From assembly GCA_963848045.1 (NCBI GenBank), contig CAWKCC010000005.1, positions 1-64,000 of the forward strand: 64,000 nucleotides of DNA, in the 5' to 3' direction. A model generated the notes under the pieces. The model was not told where the DNA came from and made no database searches. It saw nothing but the letters and a program-made list of their open reading frames with translations. The stretch is from CAVUAT01 sp963848045 (lineage in GTDB: Bacteria; Actinomycetota; Thermoleophilia; Solirubrobacterales; 70-9). Positions 39,880 through 49,315 of the stretch are shown piece by piece. A program made the translations under genes and the position numbers. Position 1 is the first letter of the stretch. The number at the start of each line of letters is the position of its first letter.

Positions 39880-41748
39880 ATGTGCGGTATCTGCGGAATG
39901 CTCTCGCTTGACGGCTCGCGGATCGACCGCGGGGTGCTCGACTCGATGAACGAGGCGCTCGTGCATCGCGGCCCCGACAGCTCGGGCAGCCTCGTCGAGG
40001 GGCCGGTGGGGCTGGCGATGAGACGCCTCTCGATCATCGATCTCAGAGGCGGCGACCAGCCGATCGCCAACGAGGATGGAACGGTCCAGGTGATCCAGAA
40101 TGGCGAGATCTACAACTATCGCGAGCTCGCCGAGGACCTGAGGAAGCGAGGCCACGAGCTGCGCACCAGCTCCGACACCGAGGTGCTGGCTCATCTCTAC
40201 GAGGAGCGCGGCCCGCGGTTCGTGAGCGAGCTGCGCGGCATGTTCGCGATCGCGATCTGGGACATCCCGCGGCAGCGGCTGGTGCTGGCCCGCGACCGCT
40301 ACGGGATCAAGCCGCTCTACTACCGCGAGACCGGAGCCTCGTTCTCCTTCGCGTCCGAGCTGAAGGCGCTGCTGCGCATCCCGGGATTCTCGCGTGAGCT
40401 CGACCTGGAGGCGCTCGAGGCCTACCTCGCCCTCAACTTCGTGCCGACGCCGATGTCGATCTTCCGAGAGGCTCGCAAGTTGCCGGCGGGCTGCGTGCTC
40501 GTCCACGAGGGCGGCGAGGCTCAGATCAGCGAGTATGCGCGTCCGCGGCCGGTGGACGCCGCCGAGACGCGCCGGCAGTCCGAGGCCGAGCTGGAGCAGG
40601 AGCTGCGCGATCGCCTGCTCGACTCCGTTCGCGCGCACCTGGTCTCCGACGTCCCGGTCGGGGTGCTGCTCTCGGGCGGGATCGACTCGGGGGTGCTGAC
40701 GGCGCTCGCCAGCGAGCTCACCGATCGGCCGGTGGACACCTTCACGATCGGCTTCGAGCAGCAGGGCTTCTCGGAGGCCGACAACGCCCGGCTCGTCTCC
40801 GAGCGGTTCGGCACCCGCCATCACGAGCTCACGGTCGGGCCCGACTCCCACGAGCTGCTGCCGCGGATCGTCGAGGTCTTCGACGAGCCATTCGCCGACA
40901 ACGCGGCGCTGCCGACCTATCTGGTCTCGGAGCTCGCCTCGGAGCACGTCAAGGTGGTGCTCTCCGGCGAGGGCGGCGACGAGCTCTTCGGCGGCTACTA
41001 CTGGTATCTCGGCGACATGATGGCGCCGAGGGTCGGGCGGGTCGCGAGCGCCCTGCGGCCGCTGATCGACCGCCTGCCCGGTACGGCGACGAGCCGCCGC
41101 CTCGACGACCGCGTCAAGCGCTTCGCGCGCGGCTCCCACCTGCCCCCCGTCGAGCGCCACGCCGCCTGGAGTCAGGTCTTCTCGCCCGAGGCGCGCGCCG
41201 AGCTGATGGCGCATCGCCGGCCCCCTGCGGGCTCCGACCCGCTGGCCGTCCATCGGCGCCGCTACGACGAGACCGGGGGCGCCGAGCGACTCAGCCGCAT
41301 GCAGGACATAGACCTCGGCACCTATCTGGTCGACGACATCCTGGTCAAGATCGACCGGGCCAGCATGGCCCACTCGCTGGAGTCGCGGGTGCCCTTTCTC
41401 GACCCGGCCGTGACCGAGCTGGCGCTGGCGCTGCCCGCGCGGCACAAGGTGCGCGGCCTCTCCAAGAAGCGCCTCTTTCGCCGCGCGGTCGCACCGCTGC
41501 TGCCCCGTGAGATCGTCAGGGGACGAAAGCGCGGCTTCGCGGTGCCGGCGGCTGCCTGGTTTCGCGGCCCCCTGCTTCCCTTCACGCGCGAGGTGCTCTC
41601 ACCCGAGCGGGTCAGGGCCGAGGGCTATCTGGACCCCGATGCCGTCACCGCGGTGCTCGACCAGCACCTCTCGGGCCGAGAGGAGCTGAGCCGCAACCTC
41701 TGGGGCCTGGTGACCCTGTCGCTGTGGCTCGATCGGTACGCGGGGTAG
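39880..41748 (+). CDS. asnB: Asparagine synthase (glutamine-hydrolysing)
   Basis: A 622-residue AsnB. The glutaminase domain begins with the nucleophile Cys2 (MCGICGMLS), and the synthetase domain has the PP-loop GVLLSGGIDSGVL and VVLSGEGGDELFGGY. In polysaccharide loci such proteins often amidate sugar acids rather than make asparagine, for example turning a uronate into a uronamide; that is a real alternative here given the uronate epimerases. A TAGGGT element 8 nt before the ATG overlaps the preceding stop. Confidence 0.9.
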   Translation: MCGICGMLSLDGSRIDRGVLDSMNEALVHRGPDSSGSLVEGPVGLAMRRLSIIDLRGGDQPIANEDGTVQVIQNGEIYNYRELAEDLRKRGHELRTSSDTEVLAHLYEERGPRFVSELRGMFAIAIWDIPRQRLVLARDRYGIKPLYYRETGASFSFASELKALLRIPGFSRELDLEALEAYLALNFVPTPMSIFREARKLPAGCVLVHEGGEAQISEYARPRPVDAAETRRQSEAELEQELRDRLLDSVRAHLVSDVPVGVLLSGGIDSGVLTALASELTDRPVDTFTIGFEQQGFSEADNARLVSERFGTRHHELTVGPDSHELLPRIVEVFDEPFADNAALPTYLVSELASEHVKVVLSGEGGDELFGGYYWYLGDMMAPRVGRVASALRPLIDRLPGTATSRRLDDRVKRFARGSHLPPVERHAAWSQVFSPEARAELMAHRRPPAGSDPLAVHRRRYDETGGAERLSRMQDIDLGTYLVDDILVKIDRASMAHSLESRVPFLDPAVTELALALPARHKVRGLSKKRLFRRAVAPLLPREIVRGRKRGFAVPAAAWFRGPLLPFTREVLSPERVRAEGYLDPDAVTAVLDQHLSGREELSRNLWGLVTLSLWLDRYAG

Positions 41749-41753
41749 TCGCG

Positions 41754-42974
41754 GTGCGGATCCTGCTCGTCAGCCAGCACTACGCGCCGGAGGTGACGGC
41801 GGCCGTCCCCAGGGTGCAGGCCTTCGCCGAGGGCCTGGCGGCCCGCGGGCACGAGGTCGAGGTCATCTGCGCGCTTCCGAATCACCCCAGCGGGATCGTC
41901 GACGAGGCGTATCGGGGCAGGCGGATCGTGGTCAGGGAGCTGAACGGGGTCACCGTGCGCCACGTCTGGTTGCGTGCGAGCCCGAGGAAGACGACCGCGA
42001 ACCGGCTGCTCGCCTATGGGAGCTTCGCGGCCTCGGCCCTGCTGGCGGGATCGGGCGTCGCGCGCCCCGACGTCCTGATCGCCTCCTCGCCCCCGCTGCC
42101 GGTGGGCGCGGTGGCCGCCGCGCTCGCCGGGCGCCATCGCTCGCCCTGGGTGTTCGACGTGCGCGACCTCTGGCCCGAGGCCGCGGTGGTGTTGGGGGAG
42201 TTGCGCGGTGAGCGAGCGATCCGCGCCGCGCAGCGGCTGGAGCGGCGGCTCTACCGCAGCGCCGACGCCATCGTCGCCGTCACCGAGCCGTTTCGGCGCG
42301 AGATAGCTTCGGTCTGCGGGGAGCCGGGCAAGGTCGTGGTCATCTCCAACGGGACCACGCGCACCTGGCTTGACGCCGGAGAGCGCGCGCCCGACCGCGA
42401 GGCCGCCGGCCTGCCCGCCGACGAGTTCGTCTGGGCCTACGGGGGCAACGTCGGCATCGGCCAGGGGATGGAGGCGGCGATCGAGGCGGCCGCGATGCTG
42501 GGGGAGGGGTACAGGCTGCTGATCGTCGGCGGCGGCCCCCGCCTGGACGCCGTGAGGGAGCGGGCGCGGGCGCTGCCGGCTGCCACGGTGGAGTTTCGCC
42601 CGCTGATGGATCCGGCACCCGCCGCGGCGCTGCTGCGCTGCGCCGACGCCCTGCTCGTGCCTCTCGCGGCGCGGCCCGAGCTGAGCAAGTTCGTGCCCTC
42701 GAAGCTGTTCGACTGCTGCGCGCTCGGCCGCCCGGTTCTGGTCGCGGCGGCGGGCGAGCCGCAGCGGTTGGTCGCCAGCGAAGGGGCCGGGGTGCCGGTG
42801 CCCCCCGAGGCCCCCGGCGCCCTTGCTGACGCGGTGCGGGGCCTGCGAGAGGATCCGGGCAGGGGGGAGGAGCTGGGCGCCTCGGCTCGCCGCTTCGCGG
42901 CTGAGAACCTTCGCGAGCGCGGCGTCGAGCGCCTCGAGGCGCTGCTCGAGGGGCTCGTCCCCGCGCCGGCCTAG
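41754..42974 (+). CDS. Glycosyltransferase family 4 protein (WbuB-like)
   Basis: A 406-residue GT-B enzyme. The N-terminus RILLVSQHYAPEVTAAVPR and the middle VFDVRDLWPEAAVVLGEL are typical of WbuB-like transferases that use aminosugar or deoxysugar donors. The C-terminal domain has VPLAARPELSKFVPSKLFDC. GTG 41754 is chosen because it starts right at the fold. An earlier in-frame codon at 41724 would overlap asnB. It meets the HddC-like gene tail to tail with a 4-nt overlap. Confidence 0.88.
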   Translation: MRILLVSQHYAPEVTAAVPRVQAFAEGLAARGHEVEVICALPNHPSGIVDEAYRGRRIVVRELNGVTVRHVWLRASPRKTTANRLLAYGSFAASALLAGSGVARPDVLIASSPPLPVGAVAAALAGRHRSPWVFDVRDLWPEAAVVLGELRGERAIRAAQRLERRLYRSADAIVAVTEPFRREIASVCGEPGKVVVISNGTTRTWLDAGERAPDREAAGLPADEFVWAYGGNVGIGQGMEAAIEAAAMLGEGYRLLIVGGGPRLDAVRERARALPAATVEFRPLMDPAPAAALLRCADALLVPLAARPELSKFVPSKLFDCCALGRPVLVAAAGEPQRLVASEGAGVPVPPEAPGALADAVRGLREDPGRGEELGASARRFAAENLRERGVERLEALLEGLVPAPA

Positions 42975-43690
42975 GGCGTCCCGCCCGTGGGCAGCCCGCG
43001 TTCGCGGGCCAGGGCGAGGTCGGTGGGCGTGCCGATGTCGATCACCGGGGCGGCGAGCCGGTGCGCCCGCAACTCGAGCCCCAGCGCGAGCGCCTCGGGG
43101 AAGAGGTCGAAGCCGAAGTCCAGGTGGTCACCCCGCCGATAGCCGTCCAGCCAGGCCCGCTCGGCTATGTAGAGCCCTGCGTTCACCCAACCCGAGGTGC
43201 GGTCGGGGTCCTTCTCGTGGAAGGCGGTGACCAGCGAGCCGGAGAGCTCGAGCAGCCCCTTCTCGCTGGCCTGGTCGCTGTGGTACGCCGCCAGAGTCGC
43301 GACGGGGCGCTCGCGCTCGTGCAGCGCCGCCATCGGCCGCAGGTCCTCGCCGCTGACCACATCGCCGTAGACGACCAGGATCGGGCCCTGCGAGAAGCGC
43401 GGCAGGGCGTTGATCACCCCTCCGGCGGTGCCGAGCGGCTCGGGCTCCAGCACCACCTCCAGATCCGGCGGTCCACGGCGGTCCACGGCGAACCTCTCGA
43501 GCTGGGAGGCGAGGTGCGAGGCGTTGATCACAACGCGCTCCACCCCGTGAGCGCCGAGATAGCGAAGCTGGTGCGAGAGCAGCGGCTCGCCGCCGATCTC
43601 CACCAGCGCCTTGGCGCGACGTTCGCCGAGCTCGCCGAGCCGCGTGCCGCGGCCCGCGGCCAGGATCATCGCCTGCGGGGGGAACGGCAC
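42971..43690 (-). CDS. hddC: Sugar-phosphate nucleotidyltransferase, probable HddC
   Basis: A 239-residue nucleotidyltransferase with the activation loop ILAAGRGTRLGELGERRAKAL. The usual PK at its end is replaced by AK. Further motifs are LVVYGDVV (metal-binding Asp), WVNAGLYI and VIDIGTPTDL. It resembles HddC (GDP activation of D-glycero-alpha-D-manno-heptose 1-phosphate) and related GDP-mannose/glucose-1-P enzymes. The heptose genes nearby favour HddC, but the substrate is not certain. It converges on the glycosyltransferase before it. Confidence 0.7.
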   Translation of the reverse strand: MPFPPQAMILAAGRGTRLGELGERRAKALVEIGGEPLLSHQLRYLGAHGVERVVINASHLASQLERFAVDRRGPPDLEVVLEPEPLGTAGGVINALPRFSQGPILVVYGDVVSGEDLRPMAALHERERPVATLAAYHSDQASEKGLLELSGSLVTAFHEKDPDRTSGWVNAGLYIAERAWLDGYRRGDHLDFGFDLFPEALALGLELRAHRLAAPVIDIGTPTDLALARERGLPTGGTP

Positions 43691-43743
43691 CCGCGGAGCC
43701 TAGCCGCGCCGGCGGCCACCCGCATCTGTAGGTTTCCTGCGCG

Positions 43744-44676
43744 ATGCCGACCGCGATCGTCACCGGGGGCGCCGGTTTCATCGGCTCCCATCTCTGTGAC
43801 AGGCTGCTCGGCGACGGCTACCGCGTGATCGCGGTGGATGACCTCTCGACCGGCGACCGAGGGCGCGTCCCCGAGGCGGCGGAGCTGGAGGAGCTCGACA
43901 TCGTCGACTTCGACCGGCTCAGGGCGCTGGCCGATGCCGCCCGGCCCGAGCGGATCTTCCACCTCGGCGCCCAGTCCATGGTGACCGTCTCGGTGACCGA
44001 CCCCTGGCGTGATTGCGAGGTCAACGTGATGGGCACCCTCAACGTGCTCCAGGTGGCGCGAGAGCACGGCGCCCCGGTGGTCTTCTCCTCGACGGGTGGT
44101 GCCCTCTACGGCAACCAGGCGCCGCGGCCCACCCCCGAGACCCAGATACCGGCGCCGCTGGCGCCCTACGGGGCCTCGAAGTGGGCCGGGGAGGCGTACC
44201 TGCGAACCTGGGCGGGCTCCACCGGGATCCCGCACGCCGTCTGCCGGCTGGGCAACGTCTACGGCCCGCGCCAGAGCCCCTTCGGCGAGGCCGGGGTGGT
44301 CGCGATCATCAGCCACAAGCTCTGGGCCGGCGAGCGGGCCACGCTGTTCGGGCACGGTGAGCCGACCCGCGACTACGTGCACGTAGGCGATGTCGTCGAG
44401 GCCATGGTGCGCGCCTCCGGAGTCGAGGGCGTCTTCAACATCTCGGCCGGGCGCGAGGTGCCGGTGCGCGAGATCTTCGACCTGCTGTGCGCCGCGGCGG
44501 GCGTGGACAGCGAGCCGGAGCTGGCCCCGCTGCGCGAGGGCGAGCTGGAGCGATCGTTGATGGACCCCACCCATGCGGCCGATGTGCTCGGCTGGAAGGC
44601 GGAGATCCCGCTGGACCGCGGGGTGACCGAGACCTACGAGGCTCTGGTGGCCGAGTTCGAGAGCCAGGGGGGCTAG
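43744..44676 (+). CDS. NAD-dependent sugar-nucleotide epimerase/dehydratase
   Basis: A 310-residue extended SDR. The NAD motif is TGGAGFIGSHL, the catalytic Ser/Thr are in SSTGGALYG, Tyr and Lys in PYGASKWAGEAYL, and RDYVHVGDV is the late motif. It resembles UDP-glucose 4-epimerases. The substrate could be a UDP-hexose, a UDP-uronate or, from context, an activated heptose. It is the only rightward gene between the heptose genes, ends directly before gmhB and has a TAGGTT element 9 nt upstream of its ATG. Confidence 0.86.
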   Translation: MPTAIVTGGAGFIGSHLCDRLLGDGYRVIAVDDLSTGDRGRVPEAAELEELDIVDFDRLRALADAARPERIFHLGAQSMVTVSVTDPWRDCEVNVMGTLNVLQVAREHGAPVVFSSTGGALYGNQAPRPTPETQIPAPLAPYGASKWAGEAYLRTWAGSTGIPHAVCRLGNVYGPRQSPFGEAGVVAIISHKLWAGERATLFGHGEPTRDYVHVGDVVEAMVRASGVEGVFNISAGREVPVREIFDLLCAAAGVDSEPELAPLREGELERSLMDPTHAADVLGWKAEIPLDRGVTETYEALVAEFESQGG

Positions 44677-45219
44677 TCAGTCGCGCGGGCCCGCGGAGCA
44701 GATGCGCTCCGCCACGGCGCCGAGCGAGGGGGCGGTGATCGTCGCGGGCTCGGCGGGCGGGGAGCCCAGGTAGGCGGTGCGGCAGCCCGCGGCGGAGCCC
44801 GCTCCGATGTCGCTGGGCGAGTCGCCGATCATCCACGATTCCTCGAGGTCGAGGCCCAGCTCCCGGGCCGCGCGCAGGAGCATGCCCGGCTTCGGCTTGC
44901 GACAGTCGCAGCCGGGGTCGTCGGCCTGGTGGGGGCAGTAGTAGAAGCCGGCGATGACGGCGCCGTGGGGCTCGAGCGCCGCCTCGATCACGGCCTCGAT
45001 CTCGTCCAGCACCCGCTCGGTGAGAAGCCCGCGAGCCATGCCCCTCTGGTTGGAGGCGACGACGAGGGTGTAGCCGCAGCCCGCGAGGCGGGCCATGCCC
45101 TCGATCGCGCCCGGCAGCAGGCGCAGGTCCTCGGCCCGCGTCACGTACTGGTGCTCGGCCGGCCGCGCGTTGATCGTGCCGTCGCGGTCGAGAAATGCCG
45201 CCCGGCTCAGGTGCTCCAC
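44677..45219 (-). CDS. gmhB: D-glycero-D-manno-heptose 1,7-bisphosphate 7-phosphatase
   Basis: A 180-residue HAD phosphatase of the GmhB group. The nucleophile motif is FLDRDGTIN, motif 2 VVASNQRG, a zinc site is C-x-H then CDCRKPKPGM, and motif 4 is MIGDSPSDI. It removes the 7-phosphate from heptose 1,7-bisphosphate. The GTG at 45219 overlaps the gmhA stop by 13 nt. It is the last gene of the leftward operon. Confidence 0.88.
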   Translation of the reverse strand: MEHLSRAAFLDRDGTINARPAEHQYVTRAEDLRLLPGAIEGMARLAGCGYTLVVASNQRGMARGLLTERVLDEIEAVIEAALEPHGAVIAGFYYCPHQADDPGCDCRKPKPGMLLRAARELGLDLEESWMIGDSPSDIGAGSAAGCRTAYLGSPPAEPATITAPSLGAVAERICSAGPRD

Positions 45220-45794
45220 GGTTGCTCGGAGGCGAGCCGCTGGCGGAAGTATTCGACGAGGATGTGGTTGATGATCAGGTGCGCGTCCTCGACCACCCCG
45301 TAGTCGCTCGAATCGACCAGCACGGTGAGGTCCGCCAGCTCTTGCGCGGGGCCGCCGTCGAAGCCCAGCAGCGCGATCACCTGGGCGCTCTGGCTGCGCG
45401 CGTACTCCATCGCCCTCAAGACGTTGGGCGACTTGCCCGAGCCCGAGATCACGATCAGCACGTCCCCGGGGTGGATCAGGTTCTGAAGCTGCTCGGCGAA
45501 CATGTTCTCGTAACCGAGGTCGTTGGAGAGCGCGGTCATCAGCGAGATGTTGTCGTTGAGGCTGATGATGCGAAAGCGCCGCATGTTGGGGCCGATCGTG
45601 TTCTTGCCGAGGTCCGCGGCCATGTGGCTGGCCGTTGACGCCGAGCCCCCGTTGCCGAGCACGAACACCTGCTTGCCGTCCTTGTAGGCCCTGTAGAGCG
45701 CCTCGCTCAGCTCCTCGACGCGGTCGATCGGCATCCCCTCCAGGGTGGAGATCAGGCGCCCGAGGTACTCGCGGAGGTGGGTCTCGATCGCCAT
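45207..45794 (-). CDS. gmhA: Sedoheptulose 7-phosphate isomerase (SIS domain)
   Basis: A 195-residue SIS-fold isomerase that turns sedoheptulose 7-phosphate into D-glycero-D-manno-heptose 7-phosphate, the first step of heptose synthesis. The signature is LGNGGSASTASHMAADLGK and VISGSGKSPNV; Glu and His residues for isomerisation are in the expected last helices (DAHLIINHILVEYF). The ATG overlaps the hddA stop (TGATG). Confidence 0.9.
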   Translation of the reverse strand: MAIETHLREYLGRLISTLEGMPIDRVEELSEALYRAYKDGKQVFVLGNGGSASTASHMAADLGKNTIGPNMRRFRIISLNDNISLMTALSNDLGYENMFAEQLQNLIHPGDVLIVISGSGKSPNVLRAMEYARSQSAQVIALLGFDGGPAQELADLTVLVDSSDYGVVEDAHLIINHILVEYFRQRLASEQPWST

Positions 45795-46786
45795 CAGTCG
45801 GGCTCCACCAGCAGCAGGTGCGTGCCCCGCGACGCGAACCTGAACGGGATCTCGCGGAACTCCGCCAGCGCGGCTCGGATCGCCTGGTGCGCGTCGAGCG
45901 GCGCCGAGAGCAGGAAGAAGCCGCCGCCCCCGGCCCCGAGCAGCTTGCCACCCCAGGCGCCGGCCTCACGGGCGCGCTCGTAGAGGTCGTCGATCGCCTC
46001 GGTCGAGCTCCCGGGCGCCGAGCTCCGCTTCAGCTCCCAGTTGCGATGCAGGAGTCCGCCGATCGCCTCGATGTCTCCGCCGCCCAGCAGGTCGCGCATC
46101 TCGAAGGCGAGGTCGCGCATCTCCATCATCGCCTCGGTGTTGTCTCCCCCCGCGGCGGCGCGGCCCTGCTCGGCCAGCACCTCGTCGTTGCCCTGCCGCG
46201 CCCGGCCCGTGTAGAGCAGCATCAGGCTGCGGTGAAACGACGCAAGCACCTCCCGCTTGGCCACCACCGGCTCGGCGACCACCGAGCCGTCGGGCTTGAA
46301 CTCGATCAGGTTCATGCCGCCGAGCGCCGCCGCGTACTGGTCCTGCCTGCCGATCGGCTTGCCGAGCACGTCGATCTCGATCCGGCAGGCCTCCATCGCA
46401 AGCTCCTGGGGCGACTTCTGGATTCCCTCATGGCCGTACAGCGCCATCAGGGTGCCCACCGTGACGCTGCTCGACGAGCCCAGGCCGGTTCCCTTCGAGG
46501 GGAGATCCGCGAGCGTGATCACCTCGACGCCGCGGGAGAGGCCCGCGCGCCGCATCGCCTCGCGGATCAGCTCGTGCCGCAGATCGGCCGCGCGCGCGAC
46601 GATCTCCGTCTGCGAGTAGCTGACGCGAACGTCTCCCTCGAAGCGCGGCGCGACGCCGACGCGGATCCACTTGTCGATTGCGGTCGAGAGGACGGCGCCG
46701 CCGTGCTTCTCCGAGAATGCTGGCAGGTCGGTTCCGCCTCCCACGAAGCTCATTCGAAGCGGCGTCTTCGAGATCACCATGCCCAC
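45794..46786 (-). CDS. hddA: D-glycero-alpha-D-manno-heptose 7-phosphate kinase
   Basis: A 330-residue GHMP kinase. It starts ISKTPLRMSFVGGGTDLP, has the ATP-binding motif PSKGTGLGSSSSVTVG and the late motif GAWGGKLLGAGGGGFFLL. It phosphorylates heptose 7-phosphate at C1, in the alpha form, for the GDP-heptose path. Together with GmhA, GmhB and the HddC-like enzyme, a whole path to GDP-D-glycero-alpha-D-manno-heptose is encoded. It starts 4 bp after the stop of the upstream glycosyltransferase. Confidence 0.88.
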   Translation of the reverse strand: MGMVISKTPLRMSFVGGGTDLPAFSEKHGGAVLSTAIDKWIRVGVAPRFEGDVRVSYSQTEIVARAADLRHELIREAMRRAGLSRGVEVITLADLPSKGTGLGSSSSVTVGTLMALYGHEGIQKSPQELAMEACRIEIDVLGKPIGRQDQYAAALGGMNLIEFKPDGSVVAEPVVAKREVLASFHRSLMLLYTGRARQGNDEVLAEQGRAAAGGDNTEAMMEMRDLAFEMRDLLGGGDIEAIGGLLHRNWELKRSSAPGSSTEAIDDLYERAREAGAWGGKLLGAGGGGFFLLSAPLDAHQAIRAALAEFREIPFRFASRGTHLLLVEPD

Positions 46787-46790
46787 GCTC

Positions 46791-47744
46791 TTAGCCTAGG
46801 TCAACGGATCTGAGATTCGGAAAGGCCGCCTGCACCTCGGCGGGCGGCTCGCTCCTCCACTCGCGACCCCGCAGGATCGCGCGCTTGACCGAGCCCAGCC
46901 GAAGCCGTGCCGAGAGGCCCAGGGAGAGGGTGCGGCTCTCTCCGCTCAGCGCCAGTCGCCAGCGCTCGAGGCCGGCGATCTTGGCCCGCGCCAGCTCCTG
47001 TACGGACTCGGGGATCTTCGGGTTCTCCGCGACCCAGCCCATCACCAGCTGCAGGTTCGTCACGTTCCGCAGGTCCTGGCGCGACATCGCGTCGGCGCGC
47101 TCTCCCTTGATCCCCAGCACGCCGAGCGGGCCGATCACCCGGTATCCCTCGGCCAGCACCCGGAACCAGAGCTCGATGTCCTCCGCCGAAGCGAGGTCGG
47201 CTCGAAACAGCCCGGCCCGCTCCAGCGCCTCACGGCGGGCCGTGACCGAGACCCAGATGAAGTTCTGGCGGACAAGCAGCTTCATCACCTCGACCGGGTC
47301 CTGGGGGAGCACGTCGGGGGGGCTGCAGGAGGACATTGCCGTGGCCCGGCGGAAGCGACCGCTCTCGGTGTCCAGCGCCCAGGCGTCGGTGTAGGCGATC
47401 CCCGCCTCGGGATCGGCCTCGAGAGCGTGCCCCATCGTCTCCAGGTAGCCCGGCAGCCAGAGGTCGTCGGAGTCGAGCAGGCTGACCAGCGGCGCGCGCG
47501 CCATCTTGATCGCGGTGTTTCGGGCCGCGGAGAGCCCGGCATTCGGCTTGCTGACGAGCTTCACTCTGGGGTCGCGGGTCGCGATCGCGGCCACGACCTC
47601 GGCGGTGGCGTCGCTTGACCCGTCGTCCACCACGATCGCCTCCCAATCCGCTCGGGTCTGGGCCTGCACCGAGCCGATCGCCGCGCCCACCCGCCGCTCC
47701 TCGTTATAGGCGGGGATGACCACGCTGAAGGCCGGCACGCTCAT
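46791..47744 (-). CDS. Glycosyltransferase family 2 protein
   Basis: A 317-residue GT-A inverting glycosyltransferase. It begins FSVVIPAYNEERRVGAAI, with VVDDGSSDAT, the metal-binding DSDD in SLLDSDDLWLPGY and an ED motif in SAEDIELWFRV. The C-terminal 90 residues are an extra helical region. The acceptor and sugar are unknown; given the operon, heptose or uronate are candidates. The ATG overlaps the flippase stop (ATGA). Confidence 0.9.
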   Translation of the reverse strand: MSVPAFSVVIPAYNEERRVGAAIGSVQAQTRADWEAIVVDDGSSDATAEVVAAIATRDPRVKLVSKPNAGLSAARNTAIKMARAPLVSLLDSDDLWLPGYLETMGHALEADPEAGIAYTDAWALDTESGRFRRATAMSSCSPPDVLPQDPVEVMKLLVRQNFIWVSVTARREALERAGLFRADLASAEDIELWFRVLAEGYRVIGPLGVLGIKGERADAMSRQDLRNVTNLQLVMGWVAENPKIPESVQELARAKIAGLERWRLALSGESRTLSLGLSARLRLGSVKRAILRGREWRSEPPAEVQAAFPNLRSVDLG

Positions 47745-49315
47745 GCCGCCGCCTCCGGCGCGCTGACCATCCTGCGGCGCGCGACCCCGATCAGCTCGCG
47801 GGTCTTTTGAACCGTGTCGGGCACGAGCAGGACGAGCAGCAGCCCGTAGAGGGCGAGCGCGATGGCGGCCTCGGCCGCGAGCAGCACCACTCCCAGCGCT
47901 GTCGAGTGACTCGGAGGGTCGATCAGCAGCCAATCCACGGGCAGCATCAGGGCCGCCATCGCCAACGAGGCGAGCAGCGGGGGCCAGATCCTGGCCAGCA
48001 TGGCCGAGAGCCGGATCTCCAGCACGCCGCCGAGCCGGGCCAGAGCGTAGCCGGCTCCGATGCAGGCTCCGATCGAGAAGCCGCCGGCCACTCCAACCAG
48101 ACCGACGGGCAGCAGCGCGACCATCGCGATCGTGCCGACGGTCGCGGTCACGGCGTGGATCCTGGTCAGGATCTCGGGGCGCCCCTCGGCCTTGAGGGCC
48201 TCGGAGACGATCGAGATCAGGGCGGCCGCGCCGGTGAACGGGGCCAGCGCCATCGCCGCGTAGCCGGCATCTCGCCACACCTCTCCGAACAGCACCACCG
48301 CCAGCGAGACGCCCATCGGCACCAGGATCATTCCGAGCGGCAGTGACACCGCCGAGAACCAGCGAAGCGACTCCTGGAAGGCCGCGGCGAAGCGTTCACG
48401 TTGGTCGGAGATCCGCGCGAAGGCGGGCAGGATCACGTAGGACGCCCCCGCGATCACGAACATGAACGGGGTCGATGCGATTCGATCGGCGAAGCGGTAC
48501 TGGCCCAGCTGGGCCGCGCCGACGAAGCGCCCGATCAGCAGCGTTGGGATCTGATCACCCAGCCTCAGCACCACGTTCGAGCCCAGCACGTGGCGACCGT
48601 AGGAGACCAGCTCCTTCCACATCTCGTACGAGACCAGCCCCAGCTGCGGCCGCCATCGCAGCAAGGTCCAGGAGAGGATCACGTCCGTGAACGCGGCGGC
48701 GTAGAAGCCGATCACCAGCCCCCACGGGCCGAGGCCGTTGGAGGTGGCGATCACCGCGGCCACGCCGAAGGCGATCACCTGGACCGGCTCGACCACCATG
48801 CGCCGCAGAAACGAGAAGCTGCGCTGCAGCAGGGCCTCCGGCACGATCTGCAGGCTGCGCACGAACAGAAGCCCCGAGAGCGCCGCCGACAGCGAGCCGA
48901 TCCTGTCGCTCTCGAAGATCACGGCGATCAGCGGCGAGAGCGCCAGTGCGATCAGGGCGAAGAGCACTCCCCCGATCGCGGTGGAGATGACCGCGGTGCT
49001 GGCGGCCTCGTCTATCCGGTCCCGGCGCTGGATCAGCGCCGCGAGCATGCCCGACTCGGTGAACAGAAGGCCGGCGTTGATCACGATCGCCGCCGCCGCG
49101 AACTGGCCGAAGTCCTCGGGGCTCGCAAGGCGGGCGAGGGCGAGGTAGAAGCCCAGCGTGAGCACCTGGGCGAGCACGTGCCCGGCGCCCGAGAGCCCGG
49201 CGCCGCGCAGCACCGTCCCCGTGAGGTCGTTCGCGACGGTCTCGGTCTGGGTCTCGGTCTCGGGAGAGCGGCGACGCAGGCTCTGCCCGAGGCGCCGCAG
49301 CCTTCCCCGCGCCAT
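47741..49315 (-). CDS. Wzx-like polysaccharide flippase (MOP superfamily)
   Basis: A 524-residue membrane protein with about 12-14 hydrophobic helices, opening after a basic and polar N-tail (about 1-30) with LRGAGLSGAGHVLAQVLTLG. The fold resembles the lipopolysaccharide O-unit flippases Wzx/RfbX. It would move the lipid-linked repeat to the outer face. The ATG overlaps the deacetylase-fusion stop (TGATG), tying it to the epimerases upstream and the glycosyltransferase downstream. Confidence 0.9.
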   Translation of the reverse strand: MARGRLRRLGQSLRRRSPETETQTETVANDLTGTVLRGAGLSGAGHVLAQVLTLGFYLALARLASPEDFGQFAAAAIVINAGLLFTESGMLAALIQRRDRIDEAASTAVISTAIGGVLFALIALALSPLIAVIFESDRIGSLSAALSGLLFVRSLQIVPEALLQRSFSFLRRMVVEPVQVIAFGVAAVIATSNGLGPWGLVIGFYAAAFTDVILSWTLLRWRPQLGLVSYEMWKELVSYGRHVLGSNVVLRLGDQIPTLLIGRFVGAAQLGQYRFADRIASTPFMFVIAGASYVILPAFARISDQRERFAAAFQESLRWFSAVSLPLGMILVPMGVSLAVVLFGEVWRDAGYAAMALAPFTGAAALISIVSEALKAEGRPEILTRIHAVTATVGTIAMVALLPVGLVGVAGGFSIGACIGAGYALARLGGVLEIRLSAMLARIWPPLLASLAMAALMLPVDWLLIDPPSHSTALGVVLLAAEAAIALALYGLLLVLLVPDTVQKTRELIGVARRRMVSAPEAAA

